53,779 bases of DNA from Prevotella sp. (GTDB taxonomy: Bacteria; Bacteroidota; Bacteroidia; Bacteroidales; Bacteroidaceae): positions 1 to 53,779 of the forward strand of contig JAFSYY010000097.1 in the NCBI GenBank assembly GCA_017455845.1, written 5' to 3'. The notes under the pieces are model-generated. The model saw only the letters and a program-made list of their open reading frames with translations. It was not told where the DNA came from and did not search any database. Numbering within the stretch: the stretch's first letter is position 1; every line of letters starts with the position of its first letter. Positions 7,573 to 16,298 of this stretch are shown piece after piece. Made by a program: the position numbers and the translations under genes.

Positions 7573-8556
7573 TTAAAACTTCCCTAAGATGCGGTCTAGA
7601 ACCCAGTTGACACTGGTTGCCGACACGCTGGTTGCCGTACAGATGTCGATGCCCTGCAGGTGCTGGCACACATTCTTGATCAGTGGATACTGGACGTATT
7701 TCGGATTAGGCACTTCAATCTGCTGTGCCCCCTGGCTGGTGTGCACTTCTATGGGGGCATAGTTGAACACGGAGAAACTAAGGGTGCCCTGCGTGCCGAT
7801 GATCAGTATGCGGTCTACACGTGCTGACTCATGGCCTACGAAGCACCAGGAGCCGCTGCCGGGCAAGCCATTCTCAAACTGGAAGACGGCACTCACCGTG
7901 TCCTCGGCCGAATAGAGGCGGCCACGGTTGGCACAGATGCCACGCGCCTCGAGGATGATGCCGAACATATCCTGGAGCAGGTCTATCTGATGCGGTGCGA
8001 GGTCGTAGAAATAGCCGCCTCCGGCAATATCGGGCTGGAGTCGCCAGGGCAGATTCTCCGGATGTGCATAGTCCAGCGGTCGCGGTGGCCATGAGAATCG
8101 TATCTGCACATTGATGACATCGCCGATGGTGCCCTGTTGTATCAATTCCTTCACACGCTGGAAATAAGGCAGATGACGCCTGTAGTAGGCCACGAAACAC
8201 GGTATGCCGGTCTGCTCTGAGACCCTGTTTACGCGGATGCAGTCTTCATAGTTGGATGCCAGCGGCTTCTCCACATATACCGGCTTGCCCGCTTTCATGG
8301 CCATGATGGCAAAGGTGGCATGGCTTGACGGCGGTGTGGCCACATAGACGGCGTTGACGTCAGGGTCGTCGATGAGTTCCTGTGCGTCGGTGTACCATCG
8401 TTTCACGCCATGCCGCTCTGCATACAACTGTGCCTTCTGCCTGGTACGGCTCATGACGGCCACCACCGTAGAGCCTTCCACCTCGGCAAAAGCAGGCCCG
8501 CTCTTCAGTTCGCAGACCTCTCCACAGCCAATAAAACCCCATTTCAGTTTCTTCAT
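7573..8556 (-). CDS. Gfo/Idh/MocA family NAD(P)-dependent oxidoreductase
   Basis: A 327-residue cytoplasmic dehydrogenase with an N-terminal Rossmann fold (GFIGCGEVCE at 7-16) and the family signature EKP at 96-98 (KPVYVEKPLASN). The C-terminal substrate domain has GGYFYDLAPHQIDLL, whose Asp/His pair matches the catalytic positions of the family. The substrate, probably a sugar or cyclitol, cannot be told from sequence. It heads an operon with DUF4421 and DUF1460. The candidate promoter at 8787-8794 would give a long leader containing a large inverted repeat. Confidence 0.93.
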   Translation of the reverse strand: MKKLKWGFIGCGEVCELKSGPAFAEVEGSTVVAVMSRTRQKAQLYAERHGVKRWYTDAQELIDDPDVNAVYVATPPSSHATFAIMAMKAGKPVYVEKPLASNYEDCIRVNRVSEQTGIPCFVAYYRRHLPYFQRVKELIQQGTIGDVINVQIRFSWPPRPLDYAHPENLPWRLQPDIAGGGYFYDLAPHQIDLLQDMFGIILEARGICANRGRLYSAEDTVSAVFQFENGLPGSGSWCFVGHESARVDRILIIGTQGTLSFSVFNYAPIEVHTSQGAQQIEVPNPKYVQYPLIKNVCQHLQGIDICTATSVSATSVNWVLDRILGKF

Positions 8557-8587
8557 CGGATTATAAATAATTCAAGTTTCGCATTCG

Positions 8588-8775
8588 CTCAACTTAGTAG
8601 TTAAAAGGAGTTAGAAGTAGTTATCGGCCTTCGGCCTTAGGAGTTAGAAGTCGTTAGTTTCGACTTCTGGAAGAGTTTTGGAGCGACAGGTCTATCGACT
8701 TTTAACTCCTAAGCGACCATAGGCCGCGATAACTCCTTCTAACTCCTTTTAACTCCTCAACTTGAGAAAGTTGAG
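8588..8775. repeat. Large imperfect inverted repeat in the oxidoreductase leader
   Basis: The arm at 8588-8629 (CTCAACTTAGTAGTTAAAAG onward) is the imperfect complement of 8722-8766, which ends CCTCAACTTGAG. Within the arms GTTA recurs every ten bases (GTTAAAAGGA, GTTAGAAGTA, GTTATC). A smaller hairpin AGAAGTCG/CGACTTCT sits inside near 8647-8669. The right edge holds CTCAACTT-GAGA-AAGTTGAG at 8756-8775, a hairpin found again at 19534. No gene lies between 8557 and 8866. Confidence 0.85.
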
Positions 8776-8786
8776 TAAATAATGTG

Positions 8787-8794
8787 CAAAGATA
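8787..8794 (-). promoter_or_regulatory. Candidate -7 box for the oxidoreductase operon
   Basis: TATCTTTG on the minus strand, 231 bases upstream of the start at 8556. It faces away from the plus-strand box at 8839-8846, so two divergent promoters flank a heptad array. Confidence 0.55.
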
Positions 8795-8802
8795 GAAAAT
8801 AT

Positions 8803-8830
8803 TTATGAATTATGAATTATGAATTATCAA
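8803..8830. repeat. Heptad repeat array in a divergent promoter region
   Basis: Units TTATGAA, TTATGAA, TTATGAA and TTATCAA in perfect 7-base register. It occupies the place where the -33 element of the plus-strand promoter would be expected. Confidence 0.85.
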
Positions 8831-8838
8831 TTATTTTG

Positions 8839-8846
8839 TACCTTTG
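8839..8846 (+). promoter_or_regulatory. -7 box of the promoter for the membrane protein/hisB genes
   Basis: TACCTTTG followed by GCAGC, 20 bases before the ATG at 8867. The -33 position falls in the heptad array and has no TTTG. Confidence 0.7.
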
Positions 8847-8866
8847 CAGCAATTTTAGAAAAAGTT

Positions 8867-9610
8867 ATGGAAAAGAATGAAGATTTAAGACTGCAGAAGA
8901 CCCGAAGTACGCGGGCCATCATCAGCGACGGCTACCGGTTGTACACCAAGAACTTCAAGCGTCTTTTCAGGGCCTCGTGGCCCATGGCTGTCATCTATGC
9001 GCTGATGTTTGCCCTGATGACCAGCCGCGTGATTTACGACGTGTTGCCGCTGGTCACCATCCTGGCTACCGAGGGCACGCTGTCATCGCAATGGATGGAC
9101 ATACCTGTTGCCTGTCCGCTGTGTATGCTGTCCATCCTGCTGTTTGCCGTTTCGGCCCTGCTGTTGGCCTCGTGTGGCTTCTGGGCCTTCAGGAGCCACA
9201 AAGTTACATCCGACATCCCCCGTGCGATGCACTGGTGGGGTGTATGGCCCGGCAAATGGTACCCGGGCATGCTGTGGAAAGGCATACGCTGGTTTTTCAC
9301 CGTGGGCCTGCGTCATCTGGGCATCCTCTTTGCCACGCTGCTCATAACCATGATTATCACCATGCTGCTCACCCTTTTCTGTGAGTTCCCCGCCTTTATC
9401 ATCGGCACGGCCAATATCAAGGCCTATATGGGCGCTGCCATGGGCGACCCGCTGGGTATGCCGGATTACCTGCCTACGCTCACGTTCATTGCCTTTGCCA
9501 TTGCCGGCTTTGTGCAGGCCTACGTCCACCTGGCCACCCTCTTCCCCCTCTACTATGCCTACGGCTCCATAGAAACACTTGTCAAAGAGAAAAAAGCCAT
9601 TAATATATGA
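8867..9610 (+). CDS. Multi-pass membrane protein of unknown function
   Basis: A 247-residue protein with a charged N-terminus ([16 protein letters not shown]) and about five hydrophobic spans: near residues 40-62, 82-108, 140-170 and 205-230. The segment [19 protein letters not shown] before the first span is reminiscent of integral membrane proteins with a glycerophosphoryl-diesterase-like membrane domain, but I do not assign a family. The ATG at 8867 is chosen because it follows the -7 box by 20 bases; an upstream ATG at 8819 would lie upstream of the transcription start. It overlaps hisB by ATGA, so it is co-transcribed with it. Confidence 0.75.
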   Translation: MEKNEDLRLQKTRSTRAIISDGYRLYTKNFKRLFRASWPMAVIYALMFALMTSRVIYDVLPLVTILATEGTLSSQWMDIPVACPLCMLSILLFAVSALLLASCGFWAFRSHKVTSDIPRAMHWWGVWPGKWYPGMLWKGIRWFFTVGLRHLGILFATLLITMIITMLLTLFCEFPAFIIGTANIKAYMGAAMGDPLGMPDYLPTLTFIAFAIAGFVQAYVHLATLFPLYYAYGSIETLVKEKKAINI

Positions 9611-10674
9611 AAAGAATACTCTTCATTGACCGCGACGGGACACTTGTAGAAGAACCCTTCGACGAACAGGTAGACGCCATAGACAAGATCCGCTTCAAGC
9701 CGGGCGTGTTCCGCTGGCTGTCGTTCCTGAGGGAGAAGACCGACTTCCGCTTTGTGATGGTGAGCAACCAGGACGGCCTGGGCACAGACGCTTTTCCAGA
9801 GAACACCTTCTGGCCAGCCCATAACTTCATCCTCGAAACCCTGAAGGGCGAAGGCATCACGTTCGACGACATCCTCATCGACCGCCATTTCCCAGAGGAT
9901 AATGCCCCTACGCGGAAGCCCAACACCGGGCTGGTGGAGAAATACATGGCCGACAAGGACTACGACATGGCCGGCAGTTACGTCATCGGCGACCGCGAGA
10001 CCGACGTCCGCTTTGCAGAGAATATAGGTTGCAAGGCGTTGATCCTCAGTGAACAATTGACATGGAAGCAGGTGGCCGAACAGATATTCGATGGAGAGCG
10101 GACAGCAGAAGTGCGGCGCACCACTAAGGAAACCGATATCCACGTGGTGCTGACACTCGACGGCACCGGCAAGGCCGACATCCATACAGGGCTGGGATTC
10201 TTCGACCACATGCTGGAGCAGATAGCGCGGCACGGGCAGATGGACCTGCTCATCCATACGCAGGGCGACCTGCATGTGGACGAGCACCATACCATAGAAG
10301 ACACGGCCTTGGCCCTTGGCCACTGTCTGCTGAAAGCACTGGGTTCGAAACGCGGCATTGAGCGCTATGGCTTCTCGCTGCCCATGGACGACTGTCATGC
10401 CCATGTGACGCTGGACTTTGGAGGCCGCCCCTGGCTGATATGGAAGACCGCCTTCCACCGTGAGCGCATCGGCGATGTGCCCACCGAGATGTTCTTTCAT
10501 TTCTTCAAGAGCCTGAGCGACGCGGCGCAGATGAACCTCTATATCGAGGCCGAGGGCGACAACGAGCACCACAAGGCCGAAGCCATCTTCAAGGCGCTGG
10601 CCCGCGCCCTGCGTGCAGCCGTGCGCCGCGACATCGACCATTATGAACTGCCCTCAACCAAGGGAACGCTGTAG
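9607..10674 (+). CDS. hisB: Bifunctional histidinol-phosphatase / imidazoleglycerol-phosphate dehydratase
   Basis: Carries out two steps of histidine synthesis. The N-terminal HAD phosphatase half (about 1-165) has [12 protein letters not shown] at 6-17 and the end motif [14 protein letters not shown]. The C-terminal dehydratase half (about 166-355) has the metal-binding motifs [18 protein letters not shown] and [14 protein letters not shown], and later [15 protein letters not shown] and [14 protein letters not shown]. The 355-residue length matches fused HisB. It is the second gene after the membrane protein; other his genes are not in the window. Confidence 0.97.
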   Translation: MKRILFIDRDGTLVEEPFDEQVDAIDKIRFKPGVFRWLSFLREKTDFRFVMVSNQDGLGTDAFPENTFWPAHNFILETLKGEGITFDDILIDRHFPEDNAPTRKPNTGLVEKYMADKDYDMAGSYVIGDRETDVRFAENIGCKALILSEQLTWKQVAEQIFDGERTAEVRRTTKETDIHVVLTLDGTGKADIHTGLGFFDHMLEQIARHGQMDLLIHTQGDLHVDEHHTIEDTALALGHCLLKALGSKRGIERYGFSLPMDDCHAHVTLDFGGRPWLIWKTAFHRERIGDVPTEMFFHFFKSLSDAAQMNLYIEAEGDNEHHKAEAIFKALARALRAAVRRDIDHYELPSTKGTL

Positions 10675-10753
10675 GGGATAATTAAAAAGAGGACAAGTAA
10701 AAAAGGTAAGAAGGTTTTTCTCCAAAAATAATAATGATTCGGAAAATATTTCG

Positions 10754-10761
10754 TAACTTTG
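10754..10761 (+). promoter_or_regulatory. -7 box of the phoH promoter
   Basis: TAACTTTG followed by GCAGG, about 32 bases before the proposed TTG start. The -33 TTTG is not clear. Confidence 0.65.
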
Positions 10762-10793
10762 CAGGCAATTAAACAAAACGTGATTATACGACA

Positions 10794-11741
10794 TTGATAG
10801 AAAAGCATATAGTACTTGAGGATATCGACCCCGTAATGTTCTATGGGGTTGGCAACGTCCATCTTCAGATGTTGCGTGCACTATACCCTAAACTGCGTAT
10901 CGTGGCCCGCGACAACGTGCTGCGGATCATGGGCGATGAAGAGCAGATGGCCGCCTTCGAAGACAGTAGCGAGAAGATGCGCCTCCATCTGCTGAAGTTC
11001 AATTCTATCACAGAAGAAGACATTATAGATATTATAAAAGGTAAGCGCACGCGCGACGAGGTGCCCGAGGGCGTGGTGACATACTCTATCGCCGGCCGCC
11101 CCATCAAGGCCCGTAGCGAGAATCAGCAACGCCTTGTCGACGCTTTCCGCAATGACGACATGGTGTTTGCCGTAGGCCCCGCCGGAACAGGAAAGACCTA
11201 CCTGTCTATCGCATTGGCCGTGAGGGCACTGAAGGATAAGACAGCCAAGAAGATTATCCTCAGCCGCCCCGCTGTGGAGGCTGGCGAGAAACTGGGCTTC
11301 CTGCCCGGTGATATGAAAGATAAGATAGACCCCTACCTGCAGCCCCTCTACGATGCGCTGGAGGATATGCTCCCGCAGGTGAAACTGCAGGACATGATGG
11401 AGAAGCACGTCATCCAGATAGCACCCCTGGCATTCATGCGGGGCCGCACGCTCAACGATGCCGTGGTTATCCTGGACGAGGCCCAGAACACCACACCCGC
11501 CCAGATCCGTATGTTCCTCACCCGCATGGGGTGGAACACCAAGATGATTATCACGGGCGACATGACGCAGATAGACCTGCCCCATTCCCAGAAGAGCGGA
11601 CTCATAGAAGCCCTGCATATTCTCAGCGGCGTAGAGGGCATCAGCGTGGTCAACCTCAATGGCAAAGACATCGTCAGGCATAAACTGGTGACGCGCATTG
11701 TCAATGCATACGAGGCGTTTGACAAGGAGAGGGAGAGTTGA
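10794..11741 (+). CDS. phoH: PhoH-family ATPase
   Basis: A 315-residue cytoplasmic P-loop ATPase of the PhoH/YbeZ group, linked to RNA metabolism in relatives. Walker A is GPAGTGKT (128-135), Walker B is VVILDEAQN (near 224), and the region SRPAVEAGEKLGFLPGDMKDKIDPY is diagnostic. The frame has no ATG before the conserved N-terminus: it appears to start with TTG at 10794 (MIEKHIVLED), so an unusual start codon is used. The last residues (ERES) and the stop codon are made by the heptad repeat array starting at 11733, so the original C-terminus may have been replaced. Confidence 0.93.
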   Translation: MIEKHIVLEDIDPVMFYGVGNVHLQMLRALYPKLRIVARDNVLRIMGDEEQMAAFEDSSEKMRLHLLKFNSITEEDIIDIIKGKRTRDEVPEGVVTYSIAGRPIKARSENQQRLVDAFRNDDMVFAVGPAGTGKTYLSIALAVRALKDKTAKKIILSRPAVEAGEKLGFLPGDMKDKIDPYLQPLYDALEDMLPQVKLQDMMEKHVIQIAPLAFMRGRTLNDAVVILDEAQNTTPAQIRMFLTRMGWNTKMIITGDMTQIDLPHSQKSGLIEALHILSGVEGISVVNLNGKDIVRHKLVTRIVNAYEAFDKERES

Positions 11742-11774
11742 GAGTTGAGGGTTGAGAGATGAGAGTTGAAAGAT
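11733..11774. repeat. Heptad repeat array at the phoH stop codon
   Basis: Six units: GAGAGTT, GAGAGTT, GAGGGTT, GAGAGAT, GAGAGTT, GAAAGAT. The phoH stop TGA (11739-11741) spans the first two units. Confidence 0.9.
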
Positions 11775-11818
11775 GTCGACTGCACTAAGTAAGCATTAAG
11801 TATAAAGATTTAAAATAA

Positions 11819-12766
11819 ATGAAAGCATTAACAAAGACAGACTTCAAGTTCGAAGGACAGAAGAGCGTTTATCACGGCAAGGTTCGTGACGTTTACAACA
11901 TTAACGACGACCTGATGGTCATGGTGGCCACCGACCGTATCTCGGCCTTCGACGTGGTATTGCCAAAAGGTATTCCCTTTAAGGGACAGGTGCTCAACCA
12001 GATTGCCGCGCAGTTTCTGGATGCCACCACCGACATCTGTCCCAACTGGAAACTGGCTACGCCCGACCCCATGGTCACCGTAGGCCTGAAGTGCGAGGGC
12101 TTCCGCGTGGAGATGATTATCCGCAGCATACTCACCGGCTCTGCCTGGCGGGAGTATAAGAACGGCTGCCGGGAGTTGTGCGGCGTGCGCCTGCCCGATG
12201 GCATGAAGGAGAACGAACGCTTCCCGGAGCCAATCATCACGCCTACCACCAAGGCCGACGAAGGTCACGACATGAACATCTCCAAGCAGGAGATCATTGC
12301 CCAGGGACTTGTCTCGGCCGAGGACTACGCCGTGATGGAAGACTATACGCGCCGCATCTTTGCCCGCGGTCAGGAGATAGCCGCCAAGCGCGGCCTCATC
12401 CTCGTTGACACAAAGTATGAGTTTGGCAAGCGCGACGGCAAGGTGTATCTCATCGACGAGATCCATACGCCCGACTCCAGCCGCTATTTCTATGCCGACG
12501 GCTATGAGGAGAAACTGGCCAAGGGTGAGCCCCAGCGACAGTTGTCGAAGGAGTTTGTGCGCCAGTGGCTCATTGAGCACAACTTCATGAACGAGCCCGG
12601 ACAGGTGGTGCCCGAGATGACCGATGCCTACGTGGAAAGCGTCAGCGAACGCTACATTGAACTCTACGAGCACATCACCGGCACAAAGTTTGACAAAGCC
12701 ACCGAAGACGGCGACATCGCCGCCCGAATAGAGAAAAACGTCAGCACCTGGCTGAAGACCAGATAA
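11819..12766 (+). CDS. purC: Phosphoribosylaminoimidazole-succinocarboxamide synthase
   Basis: Joins CAIR and aspartate to give SAICAR in purine synthesis. The 315 residues fit the longer SAICAR synthetase type found in Bacteroidetes. Motifs seen: [38 protein letters not shown], then [16 protein letters not shown] and [20 protein letters not shown], the last one forming part of the ATP site. The start follows the phoH heptad array. purM and purN are elsewhere in the window, so purine genes are scattered. Confidence 0.97.
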   Translation: MKALTKTDFKFEGQKSVYHGKVRDVYNINDDLMVMVATDRISAFDVVLPKGIPFKGQVLNQIAAQFLDATTDICPNWKLATPDPMVTVGLKCEGFRVEMIIRSILTGSAWREYKNGCRELCGVRLPDGMKENERFPEPIITPTTKADEGHDMNISKQEIIAQGLVSAEDYAVMEDYTRRIFARGQEIAAKRGLILVDTKYEFGKRDGKVYLIDEIHTPDSSRYFYADGYEEKLAKGEPQRQLSKEFVRQWLIEHNFMNEPGQVVPEMTDAYVESVSERYIELYEHITGTKFDKATEDGDIAARIEKNVSTWLKTR

Positions 12767-12817
12767 CTGATTATAGGCCCCGTAGTTCCCGTATGTCCCA
12801 TTAACCCCATAACGCCC

Positions 12818-13552
12818 ATGACCTACAAGCAGGAAGAGATTAATCCCTACCACGAAGGCGCAAAGGCCGAGCAGGTGGAGCAGATGTTCGACAACATCGC
12901 CCCTACCTACGACACGCTGAACCACCGCCTCTCATGGGACATTGACCGGGGGTGGCGCAAGAAAGCCATACAGCAACTGGCACCCTATAAGCCCCAGACG
13001 ATGCTCGACATTGCCACGGGTACGGGCGATTTCGCCATCCTGGCCGCCCAGATGCTGCATCCGCAGAGGCTTGCAGGAGCCGACATCAGCGAGGGCATGA
13101 TGGCCGTGGGGCGTGAGAAAGTACAGCGGCTTGGCCTTCAGGATGTTATCTCTTTCGAGAAGGAAGACTGCTTGAGCCTGTCGTACGACAGCGACACCTT
13201 CGATGCCGTCACGGCAGCCTTCGGCATCCGCAACTTTGCCGACCTGGACAAGGGGCTCAGCGAGATGTGCCGCGTGCTGAAGCCTGGCGGACATCTGAGC
13301 ATCGTGGAACTGACCACGCCCGTCTCGTTTCCCATGAAGCAACTCTTCCGCGTCTATTCACACACGGTGCTGCCTGTCTATGGACGACTCATCTCCAAGG
13401 ACACCAGCGCCTATTCGTATCTGACAAAGACCATCGAAGCCTTTCCCCAGGGAGAGCGCATGCAGGAGATACTCCAGCAGGCAGGCTTTAAGCAGGCCAC
13501 CTTCCAGAGGCTTACGTTCGGTATATGCACCATGTATCTTGCAACTAAATAA
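12818..13552 (+). CDS. ubiE: Demethylmenaquinone methyltransferase
   Basis: An S-adenosylmethionine-dependent methyltransferase of 244 residues that makes menaquinone from its demethyl form. Motif I is [12 protein letters not shown], followed by [15 protein letters not shown]; the family signatures [20 protein letters not shown] and [20 protein letters not shown] are clear. Prevotella uses menaquinone, so the menG role is preferred over ubiquinone. It lies 51 bases after purC and 6 bases before aroE, suggesting one operon. Confidence 0.96.
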   Translation: MTYKQEEINPYHEGAKAEQVEQMFDNIAPTYDTLNHRLSWDIDRGWRKKAIQQLAPYKPQTMLDIATGTGDFAILAAQMLHPQRLAGADISEGMMAVGREKVQRLGLQDVISFEKEDCLSLSYDSDTFDAVTAAFGIRNFADLDKGLSEMCRVLKPGGHLSIVELTTPVSFPMKQLFRVYSHTVLPVYGRLISKDTSAYSYLTKTIEAFPQGERMQEILQQAGFKQATFQRLTFGICTMYLATK

Positions 13553-13558
13553 ATCGTT

Positions 13559-14305
13559 ATGGATAAGTACGGACTCATAGGTTATCCCTTAGGGCATTCA
13601 TTCTCCATCAACTACTTCAACCAGAAGTTTTCTGACGAGGGTATCGATGCCGAGTACATGAACTTCGAGATTCCCAGCATCGACAACCTTATTGAGGTGC
13701 TGGACTCTCATCCCGAATTGAAAGGGCTGAACGTCACGATTCCCTATAAACAGAAGGTGATGGAGTATCTCGACCAGATCAGCCCCGAGGCCCGAGCCAT
13801 AGGTGCTGTCAACGTGATTCGCGTGACTCATAGCGGAAAGGATATCAAGTTGAAGGGATTCAACTCCGACGTGATCGGCTTCACGCAGAGCATCGAGCCT
13901 ATGCTGGAAAGTTTCCACAAGAAAGCCCTCATCCTTGGCACGGGCGGTGCATCGAAAGCCGTCGACTTCGGACTCAAGTCGCTTGGACTGGAGACAGTCT
14001 TTGTCAGTCGCTACCAGCGTCCCGACACGATATGCTACGAAGACATCACGCCAGAGGTTGTCAAGGAGTATAATGTTATTGTCAACTGCACGCCGCTGGG
14101 CATGTTCCCAAAGACGGAAGAGTGTCCGATGTTGCCTTACGAGGCCCTTGACGACCACAACATTCTCTACGACCTCATCTATAATCCCGATGAGACCCTG
14201 TTCATGAAGCGTGGGGCAGAGCGTGGCGCCAGCGTGAAAAACGGGCTGGAGATGCTGCTCTTGCAAGCCTTTGCGTCGTGGGAGTTCTGGAATGGCGATA
14301 AATAG
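13559..14305 (+). CDS. aroE: Shikimate dehydrogenase
   Basis: Reduces 3-dehydroshikimate to shikimate with NADPH. The 248-residue protein has the substrate motif GYPLGHSFSINYFN at the N-terminus, NVTIPYKQKVMEYLD containing the catalytic Lys, then GAVNVIRV and the nucleotide-binding loop LGTGGASKAV. The late motif NCTPLGMFPKTEECP is also typical. It starts six bases after ubiE. aroB is found on the opposite strand at 25876. Confidence 0.96.
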   Translation: MDKYGLIGYPLGHSFSINYFNQKFSDEGIDAEYMNFEIPSIDNLIEVLDSHPELKGLNVTIPYKQKVMEYLDQISPEARAIGAVNVIRVTHSGKDIKLKGFNSDVIGFTQSIEPMLESFHKKALILGTGGASKAVDFGLKSLGLETVFVSRYQRPDTICYEDITPEVVKEYNVIVNCTPLGMFPKTEECPMLPYEALDDHNILYDLIYNPDETLFMKRGAERGASVKNGLEMLLLQAFASWEFWNGDK

Positions 14306-14351
14306 CAATTCGTAAAAAAAGTAGTAGTGTAAAAATCCGAAAATAGCAGAT

Positions 14352-15623
14352 ATGGAAGAAGCCTGGACTATACTGGGAATGTATATCATTGTCTTCGGTG
14401 CCATCATTTTCGGTGGTGTCTATGCCGACCTGAAAAGCAAAGGGCGCGGGCACGCTTTGCTCGCGGCCCGGAAGAAAGACCTCCTGGATTGTGCTTCCAG
14501 CCATAACAGAAACATCAATGCGTTGGAGCGGCAATATAAGGACGAGAAAAAGACGCTGAAGTCGCAAAGGCTGATTATCGACCGGCTGACAAACAAAACC
14601 AGCGAGAGCCTCCGGCAGCAATACGAGACACGCTATAAGCAGGAAAAGGTGTCGTATCAGCGTGAGGTCCAGCAGATTATCAGACAATGGAACACGGAGA
14701 AGAAGGCCGACCGCCCCTGGACCTTATTCTGGAAAGGACTGTTTATCGTGGGTATTATCACGCAGACGGCGGCCTGCGTCCACTCCGTAGTCGCCATGCA
14801 GCCTGATATGCCTGTGCCTTCGTCAAGCAGCCTCATGGAACATCGTGAGTGGAACGCCAAGGATATTCCCATGCCCCATCTCACCGATGGCTCACGCTAT
14901 GTTTCCAATCCCGACAGCATCGTCAGTGAGACAACCGTCCGTCGGCTCGATGCCATGCTGAAACAACTTGACGACTCGCTGGGAATAGAGTCGGTGGTGG
15001 CTATCGTGCGGCGCGTGGAGAATGCCGACATCTTCCGCTTCTCGCAAGACATCTTCGATATCTACAAGGTGGGCAAGAACGACCGCGGACTGGTTATGGT
15101 GCTGGCCTACGACGACCATCTGTTCCGCACGCACACAGGCCACTCGCTGGAGGGCGACCTCACCGATGCTGAATGTTTCCGCCTGCAGGAACGCTATCTG
15201 ATACCCAGCATGAAAGCCGAGATGCCCGACAGCGGAATGATTTATATGGTCGAAGCCGTTTACAACACGCTCAGGGGTAAGGACTTGCCCGTCATGTCTG
15301 CGCTGCGTGCCAACTCCTCGTCAACCGATGATGATGACAGCGGCCTCATACCCGCCATCTATTATTTCCTGCTGTGCGGGTGGCTCATCCTCTATTTCTT
15401 CGTGTCTAAGCGACACGGATGGAACATCCGCCGTTATGCCAACGGCCTGCTTATGGCCAATCCCTTTGTTGCAGCAGCCGTCGCGTCGGGGCCAGTCATC
15501 TTCTCTGGCGGGGGCGGCAGTTCCCGAGGCGGGGGCTTCGGCGGTGGCTTCGGCGGCGGTGGCTTCAGTGGCGGCTTTGGTGGCGGTAGTAGCGGTGGCG
15601 GCGGGGCCACGTCGCGATGGTAA
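14352..15623 (+). CDS. TPM-domain membrane protein with glycine-rich tail
   Basis: A 423-residue protein with an N-terminal membrane span (about 5-26), a coiled-coil region rich in Lys/Glu/Gln (about 30-115), a second span (about 125-145), a TPM domain (about 180-315; YVSNPDSIVSETTVRRLDAM, then GLVMVLAYDDHLFRTHTGHS), a third span (about 335-352) and a Gly/Ser-rich tail from 386 ending ATSRW. TPM proteins of the YgcG type have been linked to phosphatase activity or photosystem repair, and their Gly-rich tail is typical. The long coiled coil before the TPM domain is an addition I do not know from the short family members. The next gene encodes LemA, a common partner. Confidence 0.88.
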   Translation: MEEAWTILGMYIIVFGAIIFGGVYADLKSKGRGHALLAARKKDLLDCASSHNRNINALERQYKDEKKTLKSQRLIIDRLTNKTSESLRQQYETRYKQEKVSYQREVQQIIRQWNTEKKADRPWTLFWKGLFIVGIITQTAACVHSVVAMQPDMPVPSSSSLMEHREWNAKDIPMPHLTDGSRYVSNPDSIVSETTVRRLDAMLKQLDDSLGIESVVAIVRRVENADIFRFSQDIFDIYKVGKNDRGLVMVLAYDDHLFRTHTGHSLEGDLTDAECFRLQERYLIPSMKAEMPDSGMIYMVEAVYNTLRGKDLPVMSALRANSSSTDDDDSGLIPAIYYFLLCGWLILYFFVSKRHGWNIRRYANGLLMANPFVAAAVASGPVIFSGGGGSSRGGGFGGGFGGGGFSGGFGGGSSGGGGATSRW

Positions 15624-15674
15624 ATACTATCAACATGACAATATAAATAAACGTTAAAAAAAACATTAAACACT

Positions 15675-16289
15675 ATGAACAAGAAATTTATTGGATTAGG
15701 ATGTCTTGGTGCCTTCGTGGTGGGCATCATCGTCATTGGAATGTGGATTGCCGGACAGTATAATGGCATGGTAAAGACACAGGAAGAGGCCACCACGGCG
15801 TGGGCCAACGTACAGAGCACCTATCAGCGCAGGGCCGACCTGATTGGCAACCTGGTTGACGAGGTTATCAGCGCCGTGAACTACAATAAGACAACGCTGG
15901 AGAACGTTATCAACGCACGTGCACGTGCCTCGCAGGTGACCATCGACCCCACCAACGCCACCCCCGAGCAGATGGCAGAGTTTGCCAAGGCTCAGGGCGA
16001 ACTGAACAGTGCCCTGGGGCGATTCATGGTTATCAAGGAGGAATATCCCGACCTGAACGCCAACCCCACGTTCCAAAACTTGGAGGTACAACTGGAAGGC
16101 TCGAACAACCGCTGTAACGAGGCCCGTATGAAGTACAACACCGCCGTACAGACCTACAACACGAAGATACGCTCGTTTCCGGCAACCATCTTCGCCGGCA
16201 TGTTCGGCTTCGACAAGATGAGTAAGTTTGAGGCCGAGGCCGGGGCCATGAAGAATCCCGACACGAAGGATTTAAGAGACATCAGGTAA
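15675..16289 (+). CDS. LemA family protein
   Basis: A 204-residue LemA protein: N-terminal membrane anchor (residues 6-28, LGCLGAFVVGIIVIGMWIAG) followed by a helical domain with the hallmark QRRADLIGNLVDEV and the end segment YNTAVQTYNTKIRSFPATIFA. LemA proteins sit in the membrane with the helical domain outside; their function is not settled. The gene lies 51 bases after the TPM gene, a frequent pairing, so the two probably act together. Confidence 0.95.
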   Translation: MNKKFIGLGCLGAFVVGIIVIGMWIAGQYNGMVKTQEEATTAWANVQSTYQRRADLIGNLVDEVISAVNYNKTTLENVINARARASQVTIDPTNATPEQMAEFAKAQGELNSALGRFMVIKEEYPDLNANPTFQNLEVQLEGSNNRCNEARMKYNTAVQTYNTKIRSFPATIFAGMFGFDKMSKFEAEAGAMKNPDTKDLRDIR

Positions 16290-16298
16290 CCTTATTAT

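Noticed and set aside
9559-10641. Long minus-strand open frame (360 codons) opposite hisB
   Set aside because: hisB has clear catalytic motifs on the plus strand; the opposite frame has no recognisable motif and results from GC-rich third positions.
11828-12925. Long minus-strand open frame (365 codons) opposite purC
   Set aside because: purC is certain on the plus strand; the antisense frame lacks protein-family features.
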